DNA from: Dolomedes plantarius
Lineage: Eukaryota; Arthropoda; Arachnida; Araneae; Dolomedidae
Direction: 5' to 3'
Assembly (NCBI GenBank): GCA_907164885.2
Contig: OU015503.1
Span: 62,967,222-63,031,221 of the forward strand
Length of the DNA: 64,000 nt
A program made the position numbers and the translations under genes. Positions 47,240-59,031 of the stretch are shown piece after piece. How positions within the stretch are numbered: the stretch's first letter is position 1; every line of letters starts with the position of its first letter. The notes under the pieces were generated by a model. The model worked only from the letters and a program-made list of their open reading frames with translations. It searched no databases and was not told the origin of the DNA.

Positions 47240-50200
47240 GGATATTAAAAAAATTTTTTATTTCTTGAATGTTTTCTCATAGGAAACATTTATTGTAAAT
47301 TTTTGTTCAGTATTAAATTAATTTCTTTCGATCAGCTATGAAGACAATATCACAAGTTATCGTCATAAAGGAAAGTATTCATTTTATTTATTTATTTAAC
47401 ATTAAATTTTCAATGAATATTGCATATTTTCTTTCCATTGTTGGTAAATATTTTCAATAGTCTTTTTTTCATGTTTTCCCATTGCAGAAATTGTTCACAA
47501 ATTTTAAATGTGTAAAATATCAATTTAATTTGAGCTGCTCGTAAAGCAAAGTTTTCAGCAATTTTAAATAAATAACAGGTATCCTCAAATAAAATGCAAC
47601 TAACGCAACAAATGTAGTAAAAAAAATTAAATTACTGGAAGAAGGCATTGACAGTCGAAAAAATTAACTCGAAAAAATCTCGGGGCCTTGGGATGTTTTT
47701 TGGGTAGACCTATATCCTATTCAGAAAGTTCCCCCTTGAGGTGATCGACTTGGTTAGGCATCCTGATGAAGGGACCGGTTGATTGCCTCGTTATGTTTTA
47801 GTTTATTTTTGGTATTTGTTTCTTATACTATATTATCAGGTATCATCCTAGTTTATCTAATTTTTTTAATAATTTCCAAAACTCTTATTTTATAATTTTT
47901 TACGACATTTTCTCACTGAAAAAGATATTTCAAAAATTTTAATTGTTTCAAAAATTAAATTATTTGCTAATTATTTTTAAAAGGTTTTGGCAAATTTTAG
48001 CAATGCTGTACAATGCATACTTCATTTACCAATTTTACAGTGAAAAATATTCAAACTAGTGAAAATAGTTGGTTTGAGATTTTAAAAACGCAAAACGTGT
48101 TATTGATCAAATTCATCATTTTTATTTCTCCTTTGTTAAACATCTTTAAGGCGTTTCTATATTACTAGTTTTACTAGAAATTTTGTTCAACTCTTAAAAG
48201 GCAGAAACGCAAATCTGTCAAAGGGATGACAATAGCACCTTAGTGTTAAAATTCTTTCCTCATACACCGAAAGAGATTAAACTGACAGGAGTTAACTTTC
48301 TAAACTTGACAGACCGTCACTGAATCTCATTATATTCAGGCAGTTTTTTGGATACGGTAGTAATAATTTAACCATTATGTCAATCAAACAGAAAGTCTTT
48401 ATTTTAGTCTGATAGTTTAATAACCAACCAGCTCCCTTGTTTTTCACGCCTTTTTTGTTCTGTATGATAAACCATTCCCTTCTTTAAAAAAACGTTCATT
48501 TTAATTTTGTTGATTTAGAGTATATAATAGATTTTATAGTATAAAAGGATTGCTTGATTTTTCTACACTGTTGAATAGGGTGATATTATTAATTTACCTT
48601 AACAGTATTGTTCTTACGTCTCTATGATTGGAATATTCAATCATTTTTGACAGATATAACAAGAATAGTTCTTTAGAAATAAAGACGTAAGGAAACAGAC
48701 TTGCACACTGTATTGATAAAACATTTGAGAATGTTTTAATGAATTTCATTACTATACTACGAATTCTGTATTATGTTCTATTTAATTAACCATAATGTTT
48801 TTTTAACTCATTAACTCAATTTTAAAGCTAATTTAATTTTGTTTTCATGTGGTATCCAGTAGTCAGTGAAGTATAAAATGATTTCTTGATTTTTCTAACA
48901 GAAATAAAATAAAGTTTTTTAAATTTTAAATGAATGGTTTGGTTTATTGTGCAGAACAATATATTGATAAATATAAATAAGATTATTCATTACTTGAACA
49001 GTATCGTTATGCATGCTTTAAAGTTGAAATATCTATATATTTAATTTGCTAAGTCGATTCTTTGGGCAGTTCGTGAGAGAAAACTAATGCATCAGTTTAC
49101 TTCATTTTGATCTTAAACAAAAGATTTTAATCTATAGATGTGTCAAATTTGATTTTTGTAACCGCAATTTCTATTAATTAGAGGTAATTTCCAATTAAAA
49201 TTTGCTATCTGCGCATGCTCAGTGACATGTTTAAATCTGGCTTTAGATATTAACTAAGAACGAGGCCGCATGAACGCGTTAATTTGTTTATTCCGAGAAA
49301 TCTCTCTAGCTCTCTCTCTGCCATTTAAATTTTTAATTATGTTTGTGATACTTAGAATTAAACCTGGGGGAAATTGTTTGTTTCGCGCTGTTCAATAATT
49401 GTATTTCATTTTATCAGATTCAATAGTAATTTTTAAAGTGTATTTTTCTCTTCTGAATATTATGATTTTCCTCATTTGTCAATAATGTGTTGAGTATAAT
49501 TTGCGTATTAGTACATTAATTTACTATCTAACCGTCATGTTTTTACCGGTACCAACTAGTTCTTCAATAATTTTGATAAAGGTTAACCTATAGAAACAAT
49601 TGTATATGAGAACAAACTCATACCTTGTACTGAGGCAACATTTCAAGGAAAATCTTATAGGAATTGTATGCCTATATTGTGAATTATATTATGCGTTTGA
49701 TATAATAAACCATTATAATTTATATAAAAAAAATTTTATTTTGTAGTTTTACTGTCTAAAATAGCCTGGGTAGTATATAAATATTTGAGTACTTATAGGT
49801 TATGCTATGCAAGGAAGCCTATACCGGAGGCGTAACTTAGGTCCATGATTGCTAGGTACATTGGAGAAGTATATGTGTGTAGTCGTCGCGCAGTTCGCAA
49901 AGTTCTGAAACGAACTGCACATTGTGCTAGTGAAGAAACGCATAATTATAGTACTCACTTGAGATATTGCCATGACAGCGCTTATGTAGCTGCAGCATAC
50001 AAAATAACTATTTCGCCTTAGTAGTGTCCATGGAGTGCAAAGGGTTAAGTGTGTCTCGGATGCGAAATTCTAAGTTTAAAAAAAAAGGCTCGTTTTCATT
50101 TTCACGGCTTGAAACATGTTTCTTTTATATTAAAGTAGCACAAACAGGCATTTTTTCAGAATGTCATGTACATCGCCATTTACAACACTATTATACTGTA

Positions 50201-50880
50201 CAGGCCATGTGTCCTAACCTACGATACATCTGAACTGTAAGCTTATTTATACCGCATTGAAAATTTTCACGATTTTCGTGATTTTTTGCAATTATTCGCA
50301 ATTTTCATCGTTGAAATGTATAGGTCTCGATTTTGTGGTAGGACATCGCTATCAAATTATTTTACACCTATCCTTTTTGTCTGATTCTGTTTCAGCAAGG
50401 TTTCACTTCGTGTAACTATTCTGGTAATTTTTTCTGTACAGAAAAACTAAATCAGATTTTTTTTTTTGGGGGGGGAGGGGGGATATTTAAATACATTAAT
50501 TATTTTAAAAGAAAAATTTTCCACAAATGATTTTTAGTGGTTTTTATATAATTTCGAAATCCTTTGTATGCCAAAAAAAGGGAAAAGATTGTGAAAACTG
50601 ACTTTTTTTGTTTACGGATATACGAGGAACTGTACGTGCTTTAAATATTGAATTTCAATTTTAAAAAATATATTACTCAAGAATCTTTTATATATATAAT
50701 GATCATTCCTTAAGCTTCTTGAGAAACTAACAAACCACGTCCTGTTGCATTGAGAATACTAAATGTCACGCATCAGTATATTTCACCAGTAAAATTGAGC
50801 ATGAGATCCGAATAGCTTATCTTATCGTGGTCCGGGACACAAAACGTTTTGGAGTGATCATACTTTATGATAGTGTTTTT
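47240..50880. other. Gene-poor stretch
   Basis: This 3.6 kb holds no element or coding domain that I recognise. A 69-codon frame at 50024-50233 (plus) is unassigned. Confidence 0.5.
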
Positions 50881-50889
50881 CCCTCATAG

Positions 50890-52020
50890 AGGACTGTATA
50901 TGAACACAAAATCATTACAAATGGCGTTTTATTATATACATTTTGTGTCCCGGTTCCCGTTAATGGAAGTATATATGAGGATAAAATTATTACAAAATGT
51001 GTTTAATTGAAAAAATTCGTGTTCAAGATCCCGTTAATGCATGTATACATCAGGCAAAAATTATTACGATATGTGTTTAATTAAAAAATTGTGTACGCCG
51101 AATACCGTTAATGAAGGTCCATATGAGAGAAAAAATGCATTAAAGGTGTTTAATTAAAGCCATTTTGTGTCCCGTTAATGGAAGTACATATGAGGATAAA
51201 ATTATTACAAAATGTGTTTAATTAAAGAAATTTCGTGTTCAAGATCCCGTTAATGCAAGTATACATCAGGCAAAAAATATTACGAAATGTGTTTAATTAA
51301 AGAAATTGTGTGCGCCAGATTCCATTAATGAAAGTCCTTATGAGAGAAAAAATGCATTAAAGCTGTTAAATTAAAGACATTTTGTGTCCTGTTAATGGAA
51401 GTACACATGAGGATAAAATTATTACAACATGCGTTTAATTAAAGAAATTTTGTGTTCAAGATCCCGTTAATGCAGGTATACATCAGGCCAAAAATTTTTA
51501 CGAAATTTGTTTAATTAAAGAAATTGTGTGCTCCAGATACCGTTAATGAAGGTCCATATGAGAGAAAAAATGCATTAAAGGTGTTTAATTAAGGACATTT
51601 TGTGTCCCGTTGATGGAAGTACATATGAGGACAAAATTATTACAAAATGTGTTTAATTAAAGAAATTTCGTGTTCAAGATCCCGTTAATGCAAGTGTACA
51701 TCAGGCAAAAATTAGTGCGAAATTTGTTTAATTAAAGAAATTTTGTACCCCGGATTCCGTTAATGAAGGTCCATATGTATGTATAGGGGGGAAAGCATTA
51801 AAGGTGTTTAATTAAAGACATTTTGTGTCCCGTTAATGGAAGTACATATGAGGATAAAATTATTACAAAATGTGTTTAATGAAAGAAATTTTGTCCCCCG
51901 AATCCCGCTAATGAAAGTACATATAAGGATAAAATTATTGCAAGAGTGATTAAATAAAGAAATTTGTGTCCCAGACCCCTTTAATGAACACCTAGATGAG
52001 GAAAACGGTCATTTCAAAAT
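50890..52020 (+). repeat. Trimeric higher-order tandem array, 215-223 bp
   Basis: Monomers of about 72 bp share GTTTAATTAAAGAAATT and CCGTTAATG. They fall into three types in fixed order. A has TGTCCCGTTAATGGAAGTAC and GAGGATAAAATTATTAC. B has GTTCAAGATCCCGTTAATGC and CATCAGGCAAAAATT. C has CCGTTAATGAAGGTCCATATG and GAGAGAAAAAATGCATTAAA. The A-type landmark recurs at 50966, 51181, 51398, 51616 and 51839. After about 51890 the order breaks down and monomers diverge to about 52200. Confidence 0.9.
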
Positions 52021-52199
52021 GTGTTTAGTTAAAGAAATTTTGTGAACAGGACCCCATTGATGAAATCACATGAAATTTTTCACAGTGTAATAAAAAAAAT
52101 TGTGTTTACCGGGCCCCGTTAAAGAAGCCTATCTGAGGAAAAAAATTAGTACAAAATGTGTACAGAAATTTTGTAGTCCGGACCTGGTTATAATACAAA

Positions 52200-53270
52200 G
52201 TATTTGCGGTCGTAATATATTGATGCGTGTATAGTAATGACATTTGCATTATGGATGCAACAGAACCTGATCTGTAAGTTTCTCAAGAGACTTAAAAGAA
52301 ATTTCCCAACGCAGTGGGAAAGTACAACAGGCGGAAAATTCACGGAAATCGGAATACTGACATATAAATCTTATTATCTTAACAATCTATTTTTTTCATA
52401 ACTTTGGATAAAATTTTACAATGTATATTTATTATTATTATTTGGTAACGTTTTTTCGTGCAGCATATTTACGAAAGTATTAACATGATACATTTGAATA
52501 GTAAAAACTTTTAAATTTTTATTTGAGGGTTTCTCACTTATATTCATTGATTAGAAAAACAAAATCAATTTTCTCATTCCGTTTCGTTAAGTAGAGAACT
52601 TATAGAAATGTTTATGATATTCGTGAAGAAAAGAAGAGTTCTTCACATTGCACAGAAAAATCTGTTCATAGAATACCAGCTCGAGGACATTAGATTCTGA
52701 TTCATTCCCTTCCCTGGCAAACAGGCGTTTCAGTTTTAATGACTGTAAAGAACGGTCCGGATGTATATGAGAAGTATTCGTGATTGAAGAAAAATCGAAA
52801 ACAACCGTCGGAAAACAGACCCTTTTCACGAATTTGAGAAACTTTAAATTCGTTGTATGATCAAAATTGTTTCTTTCATACTCAAAAAAGTAAACTTTAG
52901 TAATTTTGAAAAATTTTCATAGAAATTTTTTTCACAAAAACACAAGAGCATTCTTCCGTTTGTTTTATATTCATTATTCCTGTTTTATATTGGTCCGTGT
53001 ATTTCAATTCTGCTTTTAATGTATTATAAATCCATATAAAACTACACTTTATACGTAATACTCTTGCTTTATATCATGCCGTGCATATTGTCATCATTTA
53101 ATGTCTTACGAGTTTTAGTGGATGAAACGACGCTTTTTATACATTATTTCCGGTTTATATTAGGCTGTGTGTCTTGAAAAGAAACAGTTGAATTATTTTC
53201 TCATCTACAATTTCTTTACAAAAAATATCGTTCTCTGAAATAAATATGAACAGAAACTTGACATACAATA
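52200..53270. other. Gene-poor stretch
   Basis: No recognised element. An 80-codon minus-strand frame (52587-52829) has no known domain. Confidence 0.5.
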
Positions 53271-53367
53271 GGAAGATTATTATTCTTTCTTAACCAGAGA
53301 GATATCTCCCATTCGGAATGCTTCCTAATATACCTCGAAACGCATCTTGTCTCTCCGGACTTGAATA

Positions 53368-53405
53368 ACCAATATCTGGTGCCGTGACCAGGATCTGATA
53401 TTGGT
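53368..53405. repeat. Dyad with a possible retrotransposon primer-binding-like core
   Basis: ACCAATATC (53368-53376) and GATATTGGT (53397-53405) are perfect inverted arms. Inner TGGT/ACCA arms lie at 53377-53380 and 53387-53390. The core TGGTGCCGTGACCAGGAT resembles, from memory, the region just after the 5' LTR in some BEL/Pao elements. I could not confirm an LTR on either side. Confidence 0.3.
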
Positions 53406-53407
53406 TA

Positions 53408-54190
53408 AAAAACAACCTTAAAACAATGGATCCGTGCATGTGTTGGGGCAAGCAAAGAAACACAGGGAATTGACCTTTATCATACATTTATTTGACAATC
53501 CTAAAAATTCTTTTAAAGTGTAATTAATAACAGAATAAGATTCCCGTCCATATTATCATTTAGCACCTGAGGAATCAGAAGCAGAGGTAAACTATTTGGT
53601 CAAAGCAATAATTTTTAGGATCTATCGGGAGGCACTTACTACTGTTGAAGAATACAGCGATGAAGTAACTTCGTTGACTGGGGCCCATATCATGTCATAT
53701 TCAGGATCATCATATCTGGTTCGCGGCACTACCACAAGGCTCTGAGGCAGTTCAGTCTGGACTCTATATAGTCCGAGCTCTAGGAAAACAGGTGGGGCTG
53801 TTGCCCGTTTACAGGGGCCATTTTGGCCCGCCCATTTTTCTCCCATTGGGCAGTGGGCTGTTTTTCTCTCAGCAGTTCCTGACCCAATTGGTCCCTATTA
53901 TACTGATCCTGTTCACAGTCTACCAAGTACCTACCCATCATAATTTTCGTTTGAAATACAACTTTGACCCTTATCTGAAAGTTTTATTGCGGGCCATAAA
54001 ATAAAGTCTATCTATCTTGCAATATTTATAGTCTTTTGATCGCTATCAATGGCCACACCGACAGCTTTTCTTTTACGTTACCTTAGTGTTCAAGCCTTTA
54101 TTCTTTTTCCTCTGAAGTTTTTATAAGAGTTTTTGTTCTTGACAGTCTTTCGACCACACACTGTGCGGTGATTTATGACGTTCAGCGCTT
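53408..54190. repeat. Long diverged repeat, copy 1
   Basis: Collinear with 57140-57940. Shared landmarks include ACATTTATTTGA, GAGGCACTTACTA, GTTTACAGGGG, ATTGGGCAGTGGGCTGTTTT, GGGCCATAAAATAA and TGGCCACACCGACAGC. Minus-strand frames in the two copies correspond in part (KIMMGRYLVD against KIMVGRYFVD) but are shifted relative to each other. No known domain is seen. It could be an old retrotransposon piece or a segmental duplication. The hAT remnant begins where the match ends. Confidence 0.75.
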
Positions 54191-54792
54191 CTACAACTAC
54201 CAAAGTAATTCGAAAACTGAAAGGAATTTTGAAAAGCGCCCATTCACCGAAAAGTGGACAAAGTTCCGATTCTGACAATGGAGACGGATCTGCATCATCT
54301 TTGTTTGGTGAACGTTCCAAAATGGTTCAGAAAACTTGGAAGCAACGGAATTCTTTAGGCAGCTCAGATCTTCCTGGCGAGCTTTCCCTTTATTTGCGAT
54401 CCCCTGCAGAAGCTGACATCAACAAGTGTCTACTTTCTTTTTGGAGTAAATCAAATAGCCTGTACCAGGAAGTATGTGAGGTTGCTAAGCAATATTTGGC
54501 TGCGACATCAACATCAGTGCCATCTGATCGAGTATTTTCTCAAGCCGGCAGAATATTTAACCCATCCAGAAACCGTCTCAAGGGAGAGACATTGAATAAA
54601 CTTCTTTTCATCCACTCAGTAGAAGAATTATTTTTTTATTTAATGGACAATAATTATTTTATTCATTTTTTGTTTTTTCTAGAATTTTTTTTATATATTG
54701 AATATTTTTTTTATTTTTTCACACATTTTTTGATTGCTTATATTGAAAATTACTTTGTATATGTTAGAAATTATTTATATTTAAAGAAATAA
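54175..54792 (+). pseudogene. hAT-family transposase C-terminal fragment
   Basis: A 205-codon ATG frame. Residues about 68-150 (DLPGELSLYL ... LLSFW ... EVAKQYLAATSTSVPSDRVF, then SQAGRIFNPSRNRLKGETLN) are the hAT dimerisation domain: the LSFW Trp, the TSVPS(D/E)RVFS signature and the R-x-RL motif are all present. The BED finger and the catalytic core are missing, and the ORF start lies near the end of the flanking diverged repeat. The last 50 residues are Phe/Tyr/Leu-rich translation of AT-rich sequence. It is a remnant and not a complete gene. The terminal repeats of its parent element were not found. Confidence 0.85.
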
Positions 54793-54893
54793 ATAATAAT
54801 GTTTTTAAGTTTATTTCTTTTGCCTTATTTACTTATGTATCTTTTTTAAATAAAGTTTTTAGATAAGCTATTCACAATTTAAATCCCTTATAG

Positions 54894-55197
54894 CAGGGGT
54901 GTCAAACTCGCGGCCCGCGACGAACATTTTTGCGGCCCGGCCAATATATTGGCAAACAATAATATATAGTAAAATAACCGACGCATAATTATAATAAGAT
55001 AGGCAGAATTAGCTAAATGTTTTTTAATTATACTCTTTTTTTTGCTATTATTAAACAAAATGCATATATTTATGTTGAATATACTGTAATTAGGTAAATA
55101 AACCTACGTTTCTATTAATATTGATTTTTTTTGCGGCCCACCTATAGTTAAACCTTGTTTGTTTGGCCCAAGGTAGCCTTTGAGTTTGACACCCCTG
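54894..55197. mobile_element. hAT MITE, 304 bp, with 8-bp duplication
   Basis: The ends CAGGGGTGTCAAACTCGCGG and (minus strand) CAGGGGTGTCAAACTCAAAG are inverted repeats, followed by GGCCCG-type motifs on both sides. Flanking octamers CCTTATAG (54886-54893) and CCTTATGG (55198-55205) agree at seven of eight. The terminus is a widespread hAT type. Non-coding. Confidence 0.92.
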
Positions 55198-55205
55198 CCT
55201 TATGG

Positions 55206-56080
55206 GCTTTCATAAATTAAAGTAGTTAATGATAATGTTTTAATTAAGTAATTTTTTATTTTATATTTGTATAAAATAATTTACCTGTCTTCATCTCTGT
55301 ACTTCTTATAAATACCAAACTCAAGATATTTCAAAAGATTTAGCCTTGTTTTCTTGATCGATATGAAACTTTCTGACAGGTTTTATAGTGGAACTGATTT
55401 TGAAACACTTTAGTGAGATGGGATGGTGTGGTATATAATTCTTGTTGAATAAAAGTTGTAGGCCAATTCCACCATCAATTTTTATTCTTACGGGGTTAAT
55501 TTGCTCCATTTTGGCTCGTTTTCAGTCAATCCTGAGAGAACTTTATTTAAAGTTTAAAAAGGAGTTTTATCCTTTAAATTTAAAAATATCCAACTCAAAA
55601 CAATATGAGCCAAAAGTTTCAAAAGATGTTTGTTTTAAGGAGTAAACATCTACACATGTAGTAAATCTGATGAAAAAGACTTTTAAGATTAAACTATTTG
55701 GAAGAAAACTTCATGGTGGAATTAACTTTAATATTACCTATAACTTTAATTTAACAATGTTTTATACGGTTTTTTATCCAATTGTTTCAACAGTTTAATA
55801 TAGGCCCTCATTGATTAATTTTACAACTAGCCGCTGCGCGACCAGCATGGTCACTTTTAGTTTTATATTTTCTTTAGCAAAACAACTCAACTGAAAGAAA
55901 CGTATATAAGGAATGTTACTATTACCTGTCATTATAAATATACGTTGTTAAGTGGTAGTGCGATCTCAGCCAAAAAAATTATAACCATTGCAAAATTCTC
56001 TATAAGGCTGATTCTAAAACATCGGGATTAAAAAAAATATGAATTTTTGTTACTTCAGAACAGAGTTAAAGATATGACTG
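55206..56080. other. Gene-poor stretch
   Basis: No element or domain recognised. Two short opposed frames near 55321-55645 are probably chance. Confidence 0.5.
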
Positions 56081-56460
56081 AGAAACCCAACAACAAAGAT
56101 TTTAAAAATTACATTCCTCTCTGTATGTAATATTTTTTTAAATTAAGATATCTACGCTTTATCATTGCATCAAATAAGAAATTGTTGAGACACATTTTTT
56201 CACTAAACAAATTTTTTCACTAAAAATAAGACACATTTTTTCACTAAAAAAGGAGTAAAAAATTCAGCAAGTACTAAAATATAGTGTGGATTACATCACT
56301 ATCTATATGTATTATTCTTCACAATTCAGATATCTATACTTAATCATACCAAATAAAAAATTGTTGGGAAAATTTCTCCACTTATAAAATGGAGTAAAAA
56401 TTCAGCAAGTACTACTAAAAAAAGTGTAGACAATTAACTCTTACTTACTATTAAGATATT
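56080..56460 (+). repeat. Short diverged tandem repeat, 2-3 units
   Basis: GTAAAAAATTCAGCAAGTAC, AGATATCTA.GCTT/ACTTTATCAT and AAATTGTTGRGA motifs recur at roughly 160-190-bp spacing. Confidence 0.55.
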
Positions 56461-56517
56461 ATAATGCAATTATTAATATTTTACTATGATATTCCTCAAA
56501 CTTCTTGATATATACAG

Positions 56518-56892
56518 TTGAGTATTTCAGAAATAGGAGATACTACAGTGACAGAATCAAAAGAACAGACTCTAGATAAACCTACATACAACTGTCCAGG
56601 ACTAAACACTGGATTTGATAGGTCTAAACATATTTTGTCAAAAGTTTGTCCTCTTACATACATTTACAAAAACCGATGGAACAAAAGAATAAATTATCTC
56701 GTGAATAAATTAAAATTATTCACTTGTAAAATACAGCAATTAAATTGCACCAAATTACGTGCTATCGTCGAACCGCTATACACACGCGGTGGTCCGATAA
56801 TGTTTATATCTGGTAGTTCCAGCCGTTGCCATACGGACTGTAGAAATATCGCCGATTTTTGTGCCTCATACCTACGCGTTTTATATGTATAG
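56518..56892 (+). other. Unassigned 124-codon frame
   Basis: It opens with TTG, not ATG. The product would contain VCPLTYIYKNRWNKRINYLV and a Cys/His-containing end (SRCHTDCRNIADFCASYL). No family is recognised. It could be a gene fragment or chance. Confidence 0.15.
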
Positions 56893-57007
56893 ATTTTTCT
56901 GTACAATATTCTTGAATCATTCCTTTTGTTTTCCCTTGGGTTTTCAGAATTTTCAACCCAAATTTTTATAAATTATAATTATTTCAAATAAATTCTTTTG
57001 AAAATGT

Positions 57008-57140
57008 GCAATCGATAATATCGGGAATATAATATCGATATTACGATATTATCAGAAATAAAATATCGATATTATAATATATAATATCGAAGGGAAAATA
57101 TCGATATTTCGATAATATCGATATCGATATTGTGGGCAAT
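57008..57140. mobile_element. ATCGATAT-palindrome cluster, probable hAT terminus remnant
   Basis: Many overlapping AATATCGATATT and GATATTATCG palindromes end in CGATATTGTGGGCAATT. On the minus strand this begins GCCCACAATATCGATAT, like the subterminal region of hAT elements. Clear terminal repeats and target duplication were not found. Confidence 0.4.
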
Positions 57141-57940
57141 TAAATTACCTTAAAACTTCTGATGCATGCATGGGTTGGAACAAACAAGGAAGACAAAGCA
57201 TTGGCCTTAAACATACATTTATTTGATAACGCACAAATTTCAATTAAATTCTAATAGCTACAAGTACAATAATCTCTTTCATATTAACATTTTTAAATAT
57301 GAGAACTCAGAAGCAGAGGCAAACTATATTGTCAAAGATGATTTTTAGAGTCTATGGGGAGGCACTTACTATAGCTGATGTATGCAGCGATGATGGTGGC
57401 TTCGACGACAGGGACCCAGAATCATGTCATGTATAGGAACATGTCATGTATAGGAACATCTTGGCACTTCTCCAAGACTCTGAGGCAGACGAGAGTCTCT
57501 ATCATCTAACTTTCAGGAACCAAGTCTGAGATCGATCTGCTTCTTCTCCTATTCCTTTCGACCTTAGCGGGGCTGTTGTCCGTTTACAGGGGGGCCATTC
57601 TGGCCCGCCCCTCATTTTCATTGGGCAGTGGGCTGTTTTTCTTTCAGTAGTTCCTGCCCCAATTGGTTCCTTATTAAACAGCCTCTGTCGCCTCTGTCCA
57701 TAGTCTACGAAGTACCTCCCCACCATAATTTTATTTTGCAAAACAACTTCGACCCTTATCATCTGAAGTTTTTACTGTGGGCCATAAAATAACGACCATC
57801 CATCTTTTACTATTTATAGGCTTTAGATCGCTATCACTGGCCACACCGACAGCTATTCTTCTATTATCTCCAGGTTTACAAGCCTCTATTTACCCCTGCC
57901 TCTGCAGCCTTTGTAATAGATTCGTTATTGGCCACACACC
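57140..57940. repeat. Long diverged repeat, copy 2
   Basis: Partner of 53408-54190. It has a local duplication GTCATGTATAGGAACAT at about 57425-57460. The minus-strand frame 57502-57762 has no known domain. Confidence 0.75.
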
Positions 57941-57954
57941 GTGGGAATTATATC

Positions 57955-58310
57955 ATTCCACTTCTACAGATATTCCATCCATACTGGACAACACTATCTC
58001 ATTCGGATTGATTACGAATATACCTCGGACCATATCTGTCCCCACTGGAGTAACCACCGAAAGACACCTGGACAGCAGTATCACATCTGGATTGCCTACG
58101 AACATACCTCGGATCATATCTGCCCACACCAGATCTGCCTCTGAAAGACACCTGTACAGCACTCTTTCATTCGGGTTGCCTACGAATATACCTCGGATCG
58201 TAGCTGTTCACACCGGGATTGCTTCTGAAAGACGCCTGGACAGCACTCACTCATTCGAATTGCCTAGGAATATTCCACGACAATATCTGTACACGCCGTA
58301 TTTGCCCTAC
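57955..58310 (+). repeat. 84-bp tandem repeat, about four units
   Basis: GAAAGACACCTGGACAGCA recurs at 58059, 58143 and 58227, exactly 84 bp apart. The period is a multiple of three, so the plus frame stays open and gives a 28-residue repeat (SFGLPTNIPRII and SERHLDST parts). A single related unit (CATTCGGAATGCTTCCTAAT) lies at 53310-53340 before copy 1 of the long repeat. Whether it was ever translated is unknown. Confidence 0.8.
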
Positions 58311-58364
58311 GCATAACACTCGGCCAGTGTCGTTTGTCTGTATACCTGATTCTCTCAGGATTAA

Positions 58365-59027
58365 GGGGACAAGGGACCATCAAATCCAAATTTTTCAATT
58401 TACAATATTTAACTCTATGTACAAAATGAGAATAATTAATTTTCTTTTTAACTACATTGAAAACCCTTAAAATTCCAAATAAGGAATTTTTGGCAGAATG
58501 ATGCCTGATTTTAAAAAAATTTTCAAAAATGCTAACGTTTTTCAAAATGCCCTATGCGCATTCTGTATTAATTAAAATCCTTAAATTTTGTATTATAAGT
58601 TTACCACGTGTATATTAATACAAATGTGCATTTTTTTGTACGAATCTAAAGTCTTAAATATTTTTTTTCTGTTCTGCCTGCTATTTTTATGGTTTTTTTT
58701 ATGTTTTAACTTTATTTTTTGGGTCTATAAATTTGAAAAATATTTGTGATTTCAAAGAATTCTGCACAGTTTTGTGACACTTCAATTAACAATTCTGAGA
58801 AATTTGGAAGATATCAGAGGAAGATGAATACGCACGGAGCCTTTTGAAAAGTTCTAGAATTTTTGAAGATTTTTTTGATAAACAGGTCTTATTCCTCCCC
58901 AAAATACTTATTTGTGGATTCTAAGTATCTTCAATGTAGTAGAAACGAATACTTATTATACTCATGGTGTATATAGAGTAAAATATTAAAAATTAAAGAA
59001 GAACGAGATTGAAGGTCCCTTGTTCCC
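58365..59027. mobile_element. TTAA-flanked TIR element, 663 bp
   Basis: The ends GGGGACAAGGGACC(A)TCAA and (minus strand) GGGAACAAGGGACCTTCAA are inverted repeats. TTAA flanks both sides (58361-58364, 59028-59031), as for piggyBac-type insertions. The AT-rich interior has no transposase. It interrupts otherwise GC-balanced sequence. Confidence 0.82.
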
Positions 59028-59031
59028 TTAA

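Noticed and set aside
53622..53846. Conserved minus-strand protein shared by the two 750-bp copies
   Set aside because: Part of the peptide is shared (KIMMGRYLVD against KIMVGRYFVD), but the frames are shifted relative to each other and there are stops, so conservation at the protein level is not shown.
54175..55197. One hAT transposon spanning the dimerisation domain and the CAGGGGTGTC ends
   Set aside because: Both CAGGGGTGTC ends lie downstream of the coding remnant and enclose only 304 bp with their own target duplication.
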